A DNA stretch of 64,000 bases from Leptospira yanagawae serovar Saopaulo str. Sao Paulo = ATCC 700523 (GTDB lineage Bacteria; Spirochaetota; Leptospiria; Leptospirales; Leptospiraceae), in assembly GCF_000332475.2 (NCBI RefSeq), contig NZ_AOGX02000008.1, positions 1 through 64,000 on the forward strand, in the 5' to 3' direction. Position numbers and translations under genes: made by a program. The notes under the pieces are model-generated. The model searched no databases, had not been told where the DNA came from, and saw only the letters and a list, made by a program, of their open reading frames with translations. This document shows, in pieces, positions 10,611 to 20,040 of the stretch. Numbering within the stretch: the first letter of the stretch is position 1; each line of letters opens with the position of its first letter.

Positions 10611-11711
10611 TTGAATACAAAACGAGTTGGTCAGATCCTAAGAGAAGCAAGAGAAGACAAAAAACTTTCTGTGAAAGATGTCGCAAAAGAAACAAACATT
10701 GCGGCGAAATACATCATCGCTTTGGAAACAGAAGATTATTCTCAATTCCCAGCCGAAACCTTTGCTCTTGGATTTTTAAAAAATTATGCCAGTTATTTAA
10801 AATTGGATACAGCAATGTTACTCAATTTATACCGCGGCGAACAAATCGAAGAATCACAAGCACCACTCGAAGAACTCACCCGTCCAACAACCACTCCGTT
10901 TAGTTTGGACCGTAATAAAATCATAAGCCTTGTTTCCCTCTTTTTGTTTGTGATCTCAGCGTACATCATCTACATCAGTTTTGAAGACTCAGGTTCCGTC
11001 TCCATGGATGAAGACAACACGGAAGTGAGCCAAAATGTAGAACAAACCAATAGTTCTGACATTCCTTCTGGCATTAATTTTGTATCCCAAAGTGTTCCTG
11101 AAAATGCAAGTGTACCATTTATCCTCACCGAAGACCGTGGTGTGAGTTTTAGTGTGAACAACCAACAGTGTAAGATGTTCATCAAAGGTGTTTCTAATGG
11201 AAAGGCAAACCTTGGATTTAATATCTTTCCTGAGAAAAATGTATATTTTTTCCAAACAGCCGAAGGGGAAGAAACCATCCTTTCTTATAAGATTGAAGAA
11301 CTATCGTCTCTTCGTCGTGACATCCGTGTGGTGACACAAGCGGTAACAGAAAAATCAGCGAAAGTCCTTGTGACTTTAAAAGAAGAAAGGGAAGGGGTTG
11401 CTGTGAAATCTCCTGTAGGAGATGTTCCTATCCAAGTGACACTTTTTTTCTCCAAACCAAGTTACGTTGAATTTGTGTTAGATGGTCAAATGGGCGAACG
11501 AGGACTTGTTTCTGCGGGTGAGGTAAAACACTTAGAAGCCCGTGATAGACTCGAGATCAAGGTTGGAGATGGAGGGGCTGTGGAGATGGTGCAAAATGGA
11601 AAAGAACGAGTGGTTCTCGGGAAACCAGGAAAACTCGTGAAAAAAATCTTTATCCGCAAACCAAATCCATACGATTCCACTCAGTCCATCATTGGAGAGT
11701 TAGGCGAGTAA
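10611..11711 (+). CDS. rodZ: RodZ-like cytoskeletal/HTH membrane protein
   Basis: RodZ links the MreB cytoskeleton to the cell-wall elongation machinery. This 366-residue protein has an N-terminal Xre-type HTH ([24 protein letters not shown], about residues 6-75). One membrane helix lies near residues 102-125 ([19 protein letters not shown]). The periplasmic part contains the C-terminal DUF4115-like beta domain. The start is TTG 10611, chosen for its Shine-Dalgarno. The stop TAA overlaps the next ATG by one base (TAATG), so rimO is translationally coupled. The alternative reading, a plain membrane HTH regulator, is less likely because of the beta-rich tail. Confidence 0.85.
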   Translation: MNTKRVGQILREAREDKKLSVKDVAKETNIAAKYIIALETEDYSQFPAETFALGFLKNYASYLKLDTAMLLNLYRGEQIEESQAPLEELTRPTTTPFSLDRNKIISLVSLFLFVISAYIIYISFEDSGSVSMDEDNTEVSQNVEQTNSSDIPSGINFVSQSVPENASVPFILTEDRGVSFSVNNQQCKMFIKGVSNGKANLGFNIFPEKNVYFFQTAEGEETILSYKIEELSSLRRDIRVVTQAVTEKSAKVLVTLKEEREGVAVKSPVGDVPIQVTLFFSKPSYVEFVLDGQMGERGLVSAGEVKHLEARDRLEIKVGDGGAVEMVQNGKERVVLGKPGKLVKKIFIRKPNPYDSTQSIIGELGE

Positions 11712-13057
11712 TGCCGAAACTAAAAGAAAAAAAAGAAGAAACTCCAAAGTCGTTTTTCATCACAACCTTAGGTTGTCCGAAAAACACAGTGGATTCTATG
11801 GCAATGCACCAGTCCTTATTAAAGGAAGGACTGCTTCCAGCCGCAGACCCTGAAGCCAGTGACTTTCACTTGGTGAATACTTGTACCTTTATCCAAGATG
11901 CAACCAAAGAAACCATCCAAACCATCCTTGATTCGATTGATATCAAAAAGAAAAACAAACAAAAGTTAGTTGTTGTGGGTTGTTTTGCGGAACGCGCAGG
12001 AAAGGAAATCTCTGCGGACCTTCCAGAAGTGGACCTCCATTTTGGAACGGGTAAGTATGACAAAGCAGGGGAGATCCTTCGAAATACCTTCCCACTCGAC
12101 TTCAAAGACCTTACGGAATTCAATGAAGACCTTTTGGAAAGATTAAGAACTTCGAAAGGCATCGAAAACTATTCCAAACCATATTCCTATGTAAAAATCT
12201 CTGATGGTTGTAACCGTGGTTGCCATTTTTGTATCATTCCCAATTTACGTGGGAAGTACAGAGACACGGAAATCACCGATGTTTTGGAGCAAACAAAACT
12301 TGCGATCAAAGCGGGTTCCAAAGAAATTTGCCTAGTTTCTCAAGACACGGTGTTTTATGGCAAAGACACAGACAAACTCATGGACTTGGTTCGTTCTGTG
12401 GCAGCTGTAGAGGGACTAGAGATTTTGCGACTCCTCTATTTGTACCCAGATAAAAAAACAGAAAAGTTACTAGATTTGTACAGAGAAATTCCTAAAATTG
12501 CCCCGTATTTGGAAAGCCCTTTGCAACATGTATCCAAATCCGTTTTAAAATCCATGAACCGCACGGGTGATTACGAATTCTTTAAATCTCTTTTCCAAAA
12601 AGCAAGGGACATCCGTCCTGATTTAGAAATCCGCACTTCCTTCATCCTTGGTTTTCCTGGGGAAACGATGGATGATGTCGAAGAGATCATTCGTTTTATA
12701 GAAGATGTGAAACCGGAAAAGGTAAATCTTTTTCCGTATTCACCACAAGACGGAACCAAAGGGGCAACGATGGAAGGCCAATGGAAAGACAAAGAGATAG
12801 CACACCGTGTGAATCTTGTCCGCGAAGCCTACCTTGGAACCTTAAAATCCATCCACCAAAACCGAATTGGCAAAGTATACCCTTGTGTCGTAGATGAAGT
12901 GTTAGATGAAGGAGCTATCGTACGGCGTTTCCAAGATGCACCTGAGATTGATGAAGTGGTGTATGTGGAAGAGAAAGGTTTAAAAGTAGGCCAATTTGGT
13001 AAGGTCAGAGTGGATTCTTTTTATGAACTGGATATGTCAGGGACTTGGGTGGTTTAG
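11711..13057 (+). CDS. rimO: Ribosomal protein S12 methylthiotransferase RimO
   Basis: RimO adds a methylthio group to an aspartate of ribosomal protein S12 using radical SAM chemistry and two Fe-S clusters. The 448 residues show the UPF0004 domain with cysteines in TLGCPKNTVDS (about residue 21), NTC (about 57) and VVGCFAE (about 90). The radical SAM CNRGCHFC follows near residue 167, and a TRAM domain forms the C-terminal 70 residues. TLGCPKN favours RimO over the tRNA enzyme MiaB. It is coupled to rodZ upstream and to pgsA downstream, where TAG and GTG share one base. Confidence 0.92.
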   Translation: MPKLKEKKEETPKSFFITTLGCPKNTVDSMAMHQSLLKEGLLPAADPEASDFHLVNTCTFIQDATKETIQTILDSIDIKKKNKQKLVVVGCFAERAGKEISADLPEVDLHFGTGKYDKAGEILRNTFPLDFKDLTEFNEDLLERLRTSKGIENYSKPYSYVKISDGCNRGCHFCIIPNLRGKYRDTEITDVLEQTKLAIKAGSKEICLVSQDTVFYGKDTDKLMDLVRSVAAVEGLEILRLLYLYPDKKTEKLLDLYREIPKIAPYLESPLQHVSKSVLKSMNRTGDYEFFKSLFQKARDIRPDLEIRTSFILGFPGETMDDVEEIIRFIEDVKPEKVNLFPYSPQDGTKGATMEGQWKDKEIAHRVNLVREAYLGTLKSIHQNRIGKVYPCVVDEVLDEGAIVRRFQDAPEIDEVVYVEEKGLKVGQFGKVRVDSFYELDMSGTWVV

Positions 13058-13800
13058 TGGAAGATTGGAAAACCATTGCCAATATCCCAAACCTACTCAC
13101 GGTCCTTAGGGTTCTCGCATTACCGTTTTTTATCTTTGCTCTATTCCAAAAAGAATGGGAATACCAGATTTTTGCTTTTGTCATTTTTGCACTCGCATCC
13201 CTAACTGATTTAGTAGATGGGTATTTGGCACGTAAATGGAACCAGCAGACTGAATTTGGAAAATTCCTAGACCCTCTTGCAGATAAGTTTTTAGTCATTG
13301 GTTGTTTTGTTACTTTTTTATTCATCCATGAGCCTATCGAAGTTTGGATGGTGGTGCTCATTGTTGGTCGTGACATGCTCATCACCTTCCTTCGTTACAT
13401 TGCAGTTCGGTCAGGAAATAGCCTTAGAACCACCATGATGGGAAAGGTCAAAACTGCTTTCCAAATGGGAGCCATCCTCATCATCCTTGTTGTGTTTATG
13501 CTCATCTCAGGAAAACGCCGTGCTATGATCAACGAGACCTATGCAATGGGGAAATTGGCTGGGTATTCGACTTTTGAAGTGGCTTCGCAACATGCGAATG
13601 AGTTTTATACAATGGTGAAAACTTCAGAGAACTTAACATTTAAGGATTTTTTTGATTCCATCGCTTCCTTTGTTCCTTATTTCGGAATGTTATTCACAAC
13701 CCTCATCACAGTGATATCGGGCCTTCGTTATATTTTTACCAACTACCAACTGTTAAGCTTTTCCAATCTCAAAAGGATATTTTATGACCGCTCTAACTAG
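13057..13800 (+). CDS. pgsA: CDP-diacylglycerol-glycerol-3-phosphate 3-phosphatidyltransferase
   Basis: PgsA makes phosphatidylglycerol phosphate at the inner membrane, the committed step to phosphatidylglycerol. The CDP-alcohol phosphotransferase signature D-x2-DG-x2-AR-x8-G-x3-D-x3-D is intact at about residues 51-77 (DLVDGYLAR ... GKFLDPLADK). Several membrane helices surround it. GTG 13057 overlaps the rimO stop by one base and gives 247 residues; an in-frame TTG at 13045 is less attractive. About 50 extra residues (ETYAMGKLAGYSTFEVASQ and following) precede the last helix, longer than the E. coli enzyme. It overlaps trpD by 17 bases. Confidence 0.9.
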   Translation: MEDWKTIANIPNLLTVLRVLALPFFIFALFQKEWEYQIFAFVIFALASLTDLVDGYLARKWNQQTEFGKFLDPLADKFLVIGCFVTFLFIHEPIEVWMVVLIVGRDMLITFLRYIAVRSGNSLRTTMMGKVKTAFQMGAILIILVVFMLISGKRRAMINETYAMGKLAGYSTFEVASQHANEFYTMVKTSENLTFKDFFDSIASFVPYFGMLFTTLITVISGLRYIFTNYQLLSFSNLKRIFYDRSN

Positions 13801-14812
13801 TAAGGAAATCCTTGGCCAAGTGGTGTCTGGGCACCATTTGGTGGATACCCATGCTGAGTACTTTTTAAATGAAGTGATGGATGGCAAAGTGACGGAACCT
13901 GTGCTTGCTTCCTTTCTCACGGCATTAAAAATGAAAGGGGAAACCACGGACGAATTGTACGGATTTGTGCGTGCGATGCGTTCCCATGCCATCAAACCCA
14001 AAACTTCCTTTGGTTTCGATTTTTTGGATACCTGTGGGACAGGAGGAGATGGAAAGGGGACACTCAATGTTTCTACGCTTTCCGCTCTCACACTCGCAAG
14101 TCTCGGACATAAAGTAGCCAAACACGGGAACCGTTCCGTTTCTTCCCTTTCGGGAAGTTCCGACATCCTTTCAGGTTTGGGTTATCCTTTGGAACGAACC
14201 CACGAAGAATGTGAAAATGAATTCATCCGCACTGGGTTTGTGTTTTTATTTGCGCCTTCCTGGCACCCTGCAATGAAGTATGCTGGTCCTGTGCGAGCAG
14301 CGCTTGGGTTTCGGACGTTTTTCAATTTGATTGGACCACTTTCCAATCCATTTGCACCTACCCACCAAATCGTAGGGGTTTATGACCGTTCGCTATGCTT
14401 GCCAATGGCAGAAATTTTAGCCAAATTAGGGTTAAAAGCTGCCATTGTTTGCCATTCTCAAGATGGGTTGGATGAGTTTTCCATTTTTGAACCAACAGAC
14501 TATGCTTATTTTGATGGAAAGACCACAAAAGAACTCAGTTTTGATCCGAAGGAACTCGGGTTGACAGCAACAGAACTTGATCGAAATACAGTGTTCTCTT
14601 CTTCCAAAGAGGGAGCGGAAACACTCTTTCGTGCCGTTTTAGATCCCTCTGGCCCTTCGGGAGGGACAGCGATGGTGTCACTGAACGCAGGTGTTTCGTT
14701 ATTTTTGCTCGGGGTTGTGAAAGACATCCGTTCCGGTTACGAAATTGCAAGAGATGCACTACTTACGAAAAAAGTTCTCCGATTCGCGCGTGAAACATTG
14801 AATTTAAGATAA
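13784..14812 (+). CDS. trpD: Anthranilate phosphoribosyltransferase
   Basis: TrpD joins anthranilate to PRPP in tryptophan synthesis. The 342-residue protein carries the family motifs: DTCGTGGDGKGTLNVST near residue 83 (PRPP binding), KHGNRSVSSLSGSSDIL (anthranilate and ribose binding), and ALGFRTFFNLIGPLSNP. AAAAGGA lies just before ATG 13784. No other trp gene is in the window, so the pathway is dispersed, and the gene appears to travel with an envelope operon through the 17-base overlap with pgsA. Confidence 0.96.
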   Translation: MTALTSKEILGQVVSGHHLVDTHAEYFLNEVMDGKVTEPVLASFLTALKMKGETTDELYGFVRAMRSHAIKPKTSFGFDFLDTCGTGGDGKGTLNVSTLSALTLASLGHKVAKHGNRSVSSLSGSSDILSGLGYPLERTHEECENEFIRTGFVFLFAPSWHPAMKYAGPVRAALGFRTFFNLIGPLSNPFAPTHQIVGVYDRSLCLPMAEILAKLGLKAAIVCHSQDGLDEFSIFEPTDYAYFDGKTTKELSFDPKELGLTATELDRNTVFSSSKEGAETLFRAVLDPSGPSGGTAMVSLNAGVSLFLLGVVKDIRSGYEIARDALLTKKVLRFARETLNLR

Positions 14813-14838
14813 GGCCTGTAAACATTGGATAAATAGCT

Positions 14839-15162
14839 ATGCTCAATTTAGAATTTTTAACATCACAATTCCTAATCCTTGCCCAAGAAGAGGGTGCAAA
14901 GTCCTCTCTTCAGTCCCTGATCATCATTCCCATCATGCTTGTTGCCATGTACTTTCTTGTGATCCTTCCCAATAAAAAAGAAGAGAAAAAAAGAAAAGAG
15001 ATGATCGGTAATTTACAAAAAGGTGATACCGTTGTCACAAGTAGCGGGCTTCACGGTAAAATTGTAGAGTTCAAAGACAATAACGAAACGGTTGTACTCA
15101 GTGTTTCTGCAAACACTAACATCACCTTTGATACTAGCGCCATCCTCAAGAAAAAAGCGTAA
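14839..15162 (+). CDS. yajC: Preprotein translocase subunit YajC
   Basis: YajC is a small inner-membrane partner of SecD-SecF in protein export. The 107-residue protein has a short N-terminal tail, one membrane helix (LIIIPIMLVAMYFLVILPN), the family's NKKEEKKRKEM basic stretch and then the conserved GDTVVTSSGLHGKI soluble domain. It opens the yajC-(unknown)-secD-secF block. Confidence 0.95.
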   Translation: MLNLEFLTSQFLILAQEEGAKSSLQSLIIIPIMLVAMYFLVILPNKKEEKKRKEMIGNLQKGDTVVTSSGLHGKIVEFKDNNETVVLSVSANTNITFDTSAILKKKA

Positions 15163-15163
15163 G

Positions 15164-15793
15164 ATGAAATCCTTCTTTTCCATTTTAATTTTTCTTGGTC
15201 TTACAACCTCCCTCTTCTCGCAAGAGGGTTTGGATTTTTTGGATAAGGTGAATGATAAACCAAAAACCACCACCAAACCCAAAGAAGACACAGTCCAAAC
15301 CACAACCAAAAAACAAAGTGGGGTTGTGACCACAACTGGTGTGACATCAGGGAAAAAGAAAAAATCGAAAAAGAAGTCAAAACAAAACCAATTGGCAACG
15401 GAAAACCTTCCGCAAAACAATAATCTGGTGGCAAATCCAAATGGAAATCCTGTAGTCACGGAAAAAACTTTGGTTCCTGGTGAAAAACAACCTGCCGTTT
15501 TGGAAGAAGAGGAAGTTGTATCCAATGCATATTGGATGGACTCACAAGTTTCAGTGGAGCCAACGGGCCTTCCTGGTTTTTCCTCTGATTTAAAACTCGC
15601 GAAATCGGAAGTTTCAAATTCCACTTCTGAATCCAGTGTTAATAAAGATTCAGGAAAATCATTTTTTAACGTTTCTGATTTTTTTGCGAAATACAAAAAA
15701 GCAATGATGATCCTTGGAATCATCATCCTCTTTGCTTTTTACAGACTTAGATCTGCTCGTCCTGGATCTAGTAGTCGTTCTTATAGAAGATAA
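15164..15793 (+). CDS. Unknown secreted/membrane protein between yajC and secD
   Basis: I do not recognise a family. From ATG 15164, one base after the yajC stop, the 209-residue protein begins with a signal peptide (MKSFFSILIFLGLTTSLFSQ). A Lys/Thr-rich low-complexity segment with KKKSKKKSK and an acidic middle follow. A single membrane helix lies near the end (MMILGIIILFAFYRL), with a short Arg/Ser-rich tail. That gives a bitopic protein with a periplasmic body and a basic cytoplasmic tail. Its position inside the Sec accessory operon suggests a role near the translocon, which is inference only. An in-frame upstream ATG at 15092 lies within yajC and is rejected. Confidence 0.75.
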   Translation: MKSFFSILIFLGLTTSLFSQEGLDFLDKVNDKPKTTTKPKEDTVQTTTKKQSGVVTTTGVTSGKKKKSKKKSKQNQLATENLPQNNNLVANPNGNPVVTEKTLVPGEKQPAVLEEEEVVSNAYWMDSQVSVEPTGLPGFSSDLKLAKSEVSNSTSESSVNKDSGKSFFNVSDFFAKYKKAMMILGIIILFAFYRLRSARPGSSSRSYRR

Positions 15794-15800
15794 AAATTTT

Positions 15801-15806
15801 AGGAGC
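15801..15806 (+). promoter_or_regulatory. Shine-Dalgarno deciding the TTG start of secD
   Basis: AGGAGC ends eight bases before TTG 15815; no ATG is available before the first membrane helix of SecD. Confidence 0.75.
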
Positions 15807-15814
15807 AAACCAAC

Positions 15815-17749
15815 TTGCAATCGTATCGACTCTTACTTCTACCATTTTTCATTTTAGTGGTATCCTTTACCATTTTGTATCCCAATTTTGCCGATCGTAC
15901 TTTAAAAGTAGTGGTGAGAGAGGATGTTTATTCTCTTCCAGAGGCAGAACAAAAAGCGCTTGTTAGTGGGCTTTTTGAGCGATGGGAAAAAGATTATGGA
16001 AAAAGTTCTGGTTGGACGATTGTTCCAAAAGGAACTTTGCCTCCAAAAGAAAATCCATTTTATATTGTAAATGGAAGGTTTATCACTTCTGCTAAAATCA
16101 ATCAGATATCCCAAGAAAACCAAAACCTAGTAAATGAAGCCAAAAACAAATTGGAACCAACATGGATTGAAAACATGATCCGTGGAGGCAAATCTTTGTC
16201 CATCAAACTTGGTCTCGACTTACAAGGTGGTATGAGAGTTGTGTTAAAAGGTGATTTTGAAGATTACACTACAAAACTCCGAGACCTCTATGCCAAAGAA
16301 ATAGCTGAACTCAATGTCACTGTGAATAATCCTACAGTGAAACCAGAAGATAAAGAGAAAGCACAGAACCGTTTATCGGAAATAGAATCTAGTTTCGACT
16401 TATCGCCAATGCGTAAAATTGTCGAACTTGAAAAAGCTAAGATGATCATCGACAATCGTCTCACAACTCAAAACCTTACGGAACCCCAAGTGAGGATCCA
16501 AAAGGAACAAGATGCGATAGAAGTATCCCTTCCAGGTGTTTCCAACTCTGCCGCAATCTTAGAAATTTTACAAAATACAGAAACTGTCGAATACCGTTTG
16601 GAAGAACCAAATCCATTTACCTATAAATCGATCATCGCTGATAGTGAGAGAAGGATGATGGACCTTGGCCAAAGGGAAAAAACTGATATTTATCTTTTTC
16701 AGGAACTTGTGAAAAACAAGGTTGGGAAAAAAGCCCAAGATGAGTTCCTTGCTGGACTCGAAAAAAAATACAATATCCCAAAAGAGTACAAAGTCTATGC
16801 GATGTGGGCACGTGGTAATTCTGCCAAATCTACATTGTTACCTAGAAGTTTTGTGGTTTTAGAAAGAAAAATTGCTCTGTCTGGAAACGACATGACCAAT
16901 GCACAACCTTCGTATAACTCCAACTCATATGGATGGATGGTGAGTTTTACGTTAACTCCAAATGGAGCAGAGAAATTTTTTGATTTAACATCTGAAAATC
17001 GAGGTCGTAACTTAGCGATTGTTTGGGGGGATAAAGTGATCTCCAATCCTGTGATCAATGATCCAATTGCTGGTGGGCGCGCAGAAATTTCAGGAAGTTT
17101 TTCCGAACAGGAAGCCATTCGTTTGGCAAACGTGATTTCCGAAGGAGCCCTTCCGATTCCACTTTCTGTTCTTGAAATGCGTTTTATTGGACCAACTCTT
17201 GGGATCGAATCGATTGAAGTGGGTGTAAAAGCCGTTGCGATTGGATTTTTCCTTGTGATGGTTTATATGATCTTCTATTACCGGTTAGGTGGATTTATCG
17301 CAGATCTTTCCTTACTTGTGAATATTATCATCCTTGCTGCTCTTTTGACTCTTATGGATTTTACTCTGACCCTTCCAGGGATTGCGGGGATTATCTTAAC
17401 TGCAGGTATGGCTGTGGATGCAAACGTCATTATTTATGAAAGGATTCGAGAGGAAATTGAAGAAGGTAGGGCGCTTTCTATTGCTGTGACCAGGGGTTTT
17501 GAAAATGCATTTTGGACGATTATGGATGCAAACGTCACTACCCTCATTGCAGGGATCCTAATGATCCGCCTCGGGAATGGACCGATCAAAGGTTTTGCGA
17601 TCACTCTTTGTTGGGGGATTGTCACAACACTTTTCACATCCTTATTTTTATCTCGATTGTTTATGGAGTTAAGTGTAAACCGATTTGGAATCCACCATTT
17701 GAACTTAAGGCCTTTTTTCTTTGGAAAAAAAGAGGGTAATCATGCGTAA
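15815..17749 (+). CDS. secD: Protein translocase subunit SecD
   Basis: SecD with SecF uses the proton motive force to complete Sec-dependent export at the inner membrane. The 644 residues show membrane helix 1 (residues 4-20) and a large periplasmic P1 region containing LGLDLQGGMRVVLKGD. Five C-terminal helices bear the RND motifs (VGVKAVAIGFFLVMVYMIFYY, AGMAVDANVIIYERIREE). The DANVIIYERIREE signature with its conserved Asp is intact. It starts at TTG 15815. Its last eight bases overlap secF. Confidence 0.96.
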   Translation: MQSYRLLLLPFFILVVSFTILYPNFADRTLKVVVREDVYSLPEAEQKALVSGLFERWEKDYGKSSGWTIVPKGTLPPKENPFYIVNGRFITSAKINQISQENQNLVNEAKNKLEPTWIENMIRGGKSLSIKLGLDLQGGMRVVLKGDFEDYTTKLRDLYAKEIAELNVTVNNPTVKPEDKEKAQNRLSEIESSFDLSPMRKIVELEKAKMIIDNRLTTQNLTEPQVRIQKEQDAIEVSLPGVSNSAAILEILQNTETVEYRLEEPNPFTYKSIIADSERRMMDLGQREKTDIYLFQELVKNKVGKKAQDEFLAGLEKKYNIPKEYKVYAMWARGNSAKSTLLPRSFVVLERKIALSGNDMTNAQPSYNSNSYGWMVSFTLTPNGAEKFFDLTSENRGRNLAIVWGDKVISNPVINDPIAGGRAEISGSFSEQEAIRLANVISEGALPIPLSVLEMRFIGPTLGIESIEVGVKAVAIGFFLVMVYMIFYYRLGGFIADLSLLVNIIILAALLTLMDFTLTLPGIAGIILTAGMAVDANVIIYERIREEIEEGRALSIAVTRGFENAFWTIMDANVTTLIAGILMIRLGNGPIKGFAITLCWGIVTTLFTSLFLSRLFMELSVNRFGIHHLNLRPFFFGKKEGNHA

Positions 17750-18680
17750 TATCAATTTCACGAAGTATAAATATTTCACACTGAGTTTTTCGTTTTTAGT
17801 TATCGTATTTGGGTTTGTTGTTACATTTTCAAAATACGGTGGGTTTGCCCACTCACTCGATTTTAACGGAGGTCTCCGTACCGTTGTAGAACTTCCAAAA
17901 GACAAAACTCGAACTGATCTGGAAACTTATTTCCAATCCAAAAAGATTGAAGCAGTGGTAATTTTGTTAGAGAAGGAAAAGAATATTTTCCAATTGGATA
18001 TCGGCCTTGGATCCCTAGACACAATTGAAGCACTTTACAAAGAGATTCCAGAAGACAAACGTGAAACTTCTACCTCCGCGATTGACAGGTTTGTGCAACT
18101 GCTCCGGTTTGAATTTAACCTTTCAAAAGAAAAGGTATTATCTGCGGACCAAGTAGGAGCTGTTGTAGGAGGAGAACTCACAGAAGTTGGGATCACCTTA
18201 CTTTTAACGACACTTGGTATCATCCTTCTGTATCTAAGTATCAGGTCCCAATTTAAGTTTGCACTCGCATCAGCGATTGCTCTTGTTCATGACATCCTAA
18301 TGACACTTGCTCTCATTGGTTTTTTACAAATCAAACCGAGTGTTCCCATCATTGCAGCCCTTTTGACGTTACTTGGTTATTCCATTAACGATAAAATTGT
18401 TGTGTTTGATCGGATTCGTGAAAATGCACATGGAAAGGATAACCTAGCTCTTTCCAATATCATCAACGTATCCATTGCACAAACTTTGGGAAGGACCATC
18501 AATACATCTTTCACTACGATGATTTCTGTTGTGGCGATCATTGTGGGAGGAGCTGCAGAATTGTATGACTTCGCCTTTGTTTTACTCTTTGGTGTGATTG
18601 TAGGAACCTATTCTTCGATTTACATTGCTGCTCCAATCTCTGAGATTTATGACAGGCTCAGGAAAAAACGATTCGCTTAA
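17742..18680 (+). CDS. secF: Protein translocase subunit SecF
   Basis: SecF is the partner of SecD. ATG 17742 lies inside the secD end (ATGCGTAA overlap of eight bases) behind an AGAGGG Shine-Dalgarno and gives 312 residues. Six membrane helices are visible, with HSLDFNGGLRTVVELP in the first periplasmic part. The C-terminal SINDKIVVFDRIREN and TINTSFTTMISV motifs are typical of SecF. A longer in-frame ATG at 17721 is unlikely because it lies deeper inside secD. Confidence 0.96.
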   Translation: MRNINFTKYKYFTLSFSFLVIVFGFVVTFSKYGGFAHSLDFNGGLRTVVELPKDKTRTDLETYFQSKKIEAVVILLEKEKNIFQLDIGLGSLDTIEALYKEIPEDKRETSTSAIDRFVQLLRFEFNLSKEKVLSADQVGAVVGGELTEVGITLLLTTLGIILLYLSIRSQFKFALASAIALVHDILMTLALIGFLQIKPSVPIIAALLTLLGYSINDKIVVFDRIRENAHGKDNLALSNIINVSIAQTLGRTINTSFTTMISVVAIIVGGAAELYDFAFVLLFGVIVGTYSSIYIAAPISEIYDRLRKKRFA

Positions 18681-18690
18681 ACCAAATTAG

Positions 18691-20037
18691 ATGGATGTAG
18701 GGAAAAAGAAGGAACTTTATTCTCTACATTCCCTTTTGGGGTTTCTCGCCATGGGTAAAACGGGTGGAAACCCTCCTGTTTCCGCTATCCTCACAAATTC
18801 GGATGGAGAAGTTTTAGGAAAAGCACACACACAAGGATTTGGTGGAAACCATGCGGAACGTGAACTTTTTGCATCACTCGAAAAAAACAATCCTCGAAAC
18901 CAAATCAATGAGCAGGTAAACCTTTCAAAGGAAAGGTACATTGGTTCGGATGGGTCTAAACCAAATACTCCTTCCGTTTTTTCCGATTCCATTTTATCGG
19001 TAAGCCTTGAGCCTTGTACTCATTTTGGGAAAACACCACCTTGCCGGGATTTGGTGCTCGAATCCAAACCAAAAGAACTTCTGATCGGTTGGAAAGATCC
19101 AAATCCTTTGGTTTTGTCTGGTGACTGGAAACCTTATCAGGAAAAAGGAATTTCGGTCCGTTTGGATCCAGTGCTTGCCAATACGTCCTTACCCTATTTA
19201 CAAGGATTTATCAAACGAATGAAAACCGGTTTTCCTTGGGTTTGGATCAAATCAGTGACTTCAAAAGAAGGAAATTTTGCGAGTTCTTTGTACCAAAAAG
19301 AAAGGGTAAATGGTGAGGAAGCCGATCTGTTTCTCCAGATGTTACGTGCCAAATTTGATGCAATCGCCGTTGGTCCAAATACGGTTTTTACCGACGAACC
19401 CTCGTTACATTTTAGAATTACCGATTCTATGATCCAAAATGCTGGGATTCCAATCCGGGAAACAGAATTAGTTCCTTTTTTTGACGCAAAAACCAACTTT
19501 TTGTCTGCTATTTCGCAGTGGGCAAAGGAGACCTTATCGCTTCACTTGTTGGAAGGAGAAAAATACCAACCCTATCGCGTTTTTATTTTGGATCCCAATC
19601 GACTTCCCAGTGAGACGTTTTGGCAAAAACAACGAGACCTTACAGATACGTTTGGAAAGAAACTTTGTGTTTTTTTCCTACTGGTTGCGAGTGATCCTAA
19701 TGGATCCAAAGGAATTGTATTGCCAGATGGATTGAAAAACCAAATGGAAACTCTTTCCTCTTATCCCATTTTTCCTTTGGGTAAAGAAGATGGTGGATTT
19801 TTTTTAAAAACTCTTGGAAATTTAGGTATCAATACCTTGTTATGTGAAGCTGGAAGTTTTTTCCCAAGTTTTTTACAAAATTCATTAACGGAAGAAGATA
19901 GTATATTAGAAATTCGCAATGATAAAAAATCACTTCCCGATGGAATTCCATTTTCATACATTGAGGAACCGATTCTTTCCGAATTTCGAATTGGTTCCAA
20001 TTCTCTTTTCATTCGAAATCCTAAAAGGAGTTTATAG
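18691..20037 (+). CDS. ribD: Bifunctional riboflavin deaminase/reductase RibD
   Basis: RibD deaminates and then reduces the pyrimidine intermediate of riboflavin synthesis. The deaminase half has NHAEREL near residue 52 (zinc His and catalytic Glu) and LEPCTHFGKTPPC near residues 107-119 (zinc Cys pair). The reductase half starts near residue 175 and contains KFDAIAVGPNTVFTDEPSL. With 448 residues it is longer than the usual 360-380. The extra length lies in an insertion after the HAE motif (about residues 65-100) and in the reductase half, where sequence is poorly conserved. It is followed three bases later by ribE. Confidence 0.92.
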   Translation: MDVGKKKELYSLHSLLGFLAMGKTGGNPPVSAILTNSDGEVLGKAHTQGFGGNHAERELFASLEKNNPRNQINEQVNLSKERYIGSDGSKPNTPSVFSDSILSVSLEPCTHFGKTPPCRDLVLESKPKELLIGWKDPNPLVLSGDWKPYQEKGISVRLDPVLANTSLPYLQGFIKRMKTGFPWVWIKSVTSKEGNFASSLYQKERVNGEEADLFLQMLRAKFDAIAVGPNTVFTDEPSLHFRITDSMIQNAGIPIRETELVPFFDAKTNFLSAISQWAKETLSLHLLEGEKYQPYRVFILDPNRLPSETFWQKQRDLTDTFGKKLCVFFLLVASDPNGSKGIVLPDGLKNQMETLSSYPIFPLGKEDGGFFLKTLGNLGINTLLCEAGSFFPSFLQNSLTEEDSILEIRNDKKSLPDGIPFSYIEEPILSEFRIGSNSLFIRNPKRSL

Positions 20038-20040
20038 TTT

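Noticed and set aside
15013..15726. 237-residue reverse ORF opposite yajC and the unknown sec-operon gene
   Set aside because: It is a shadow of the Lys/Thr-rich forward gene, which has a signal peptide, spacing and operon context; the reverse product is low complexity.
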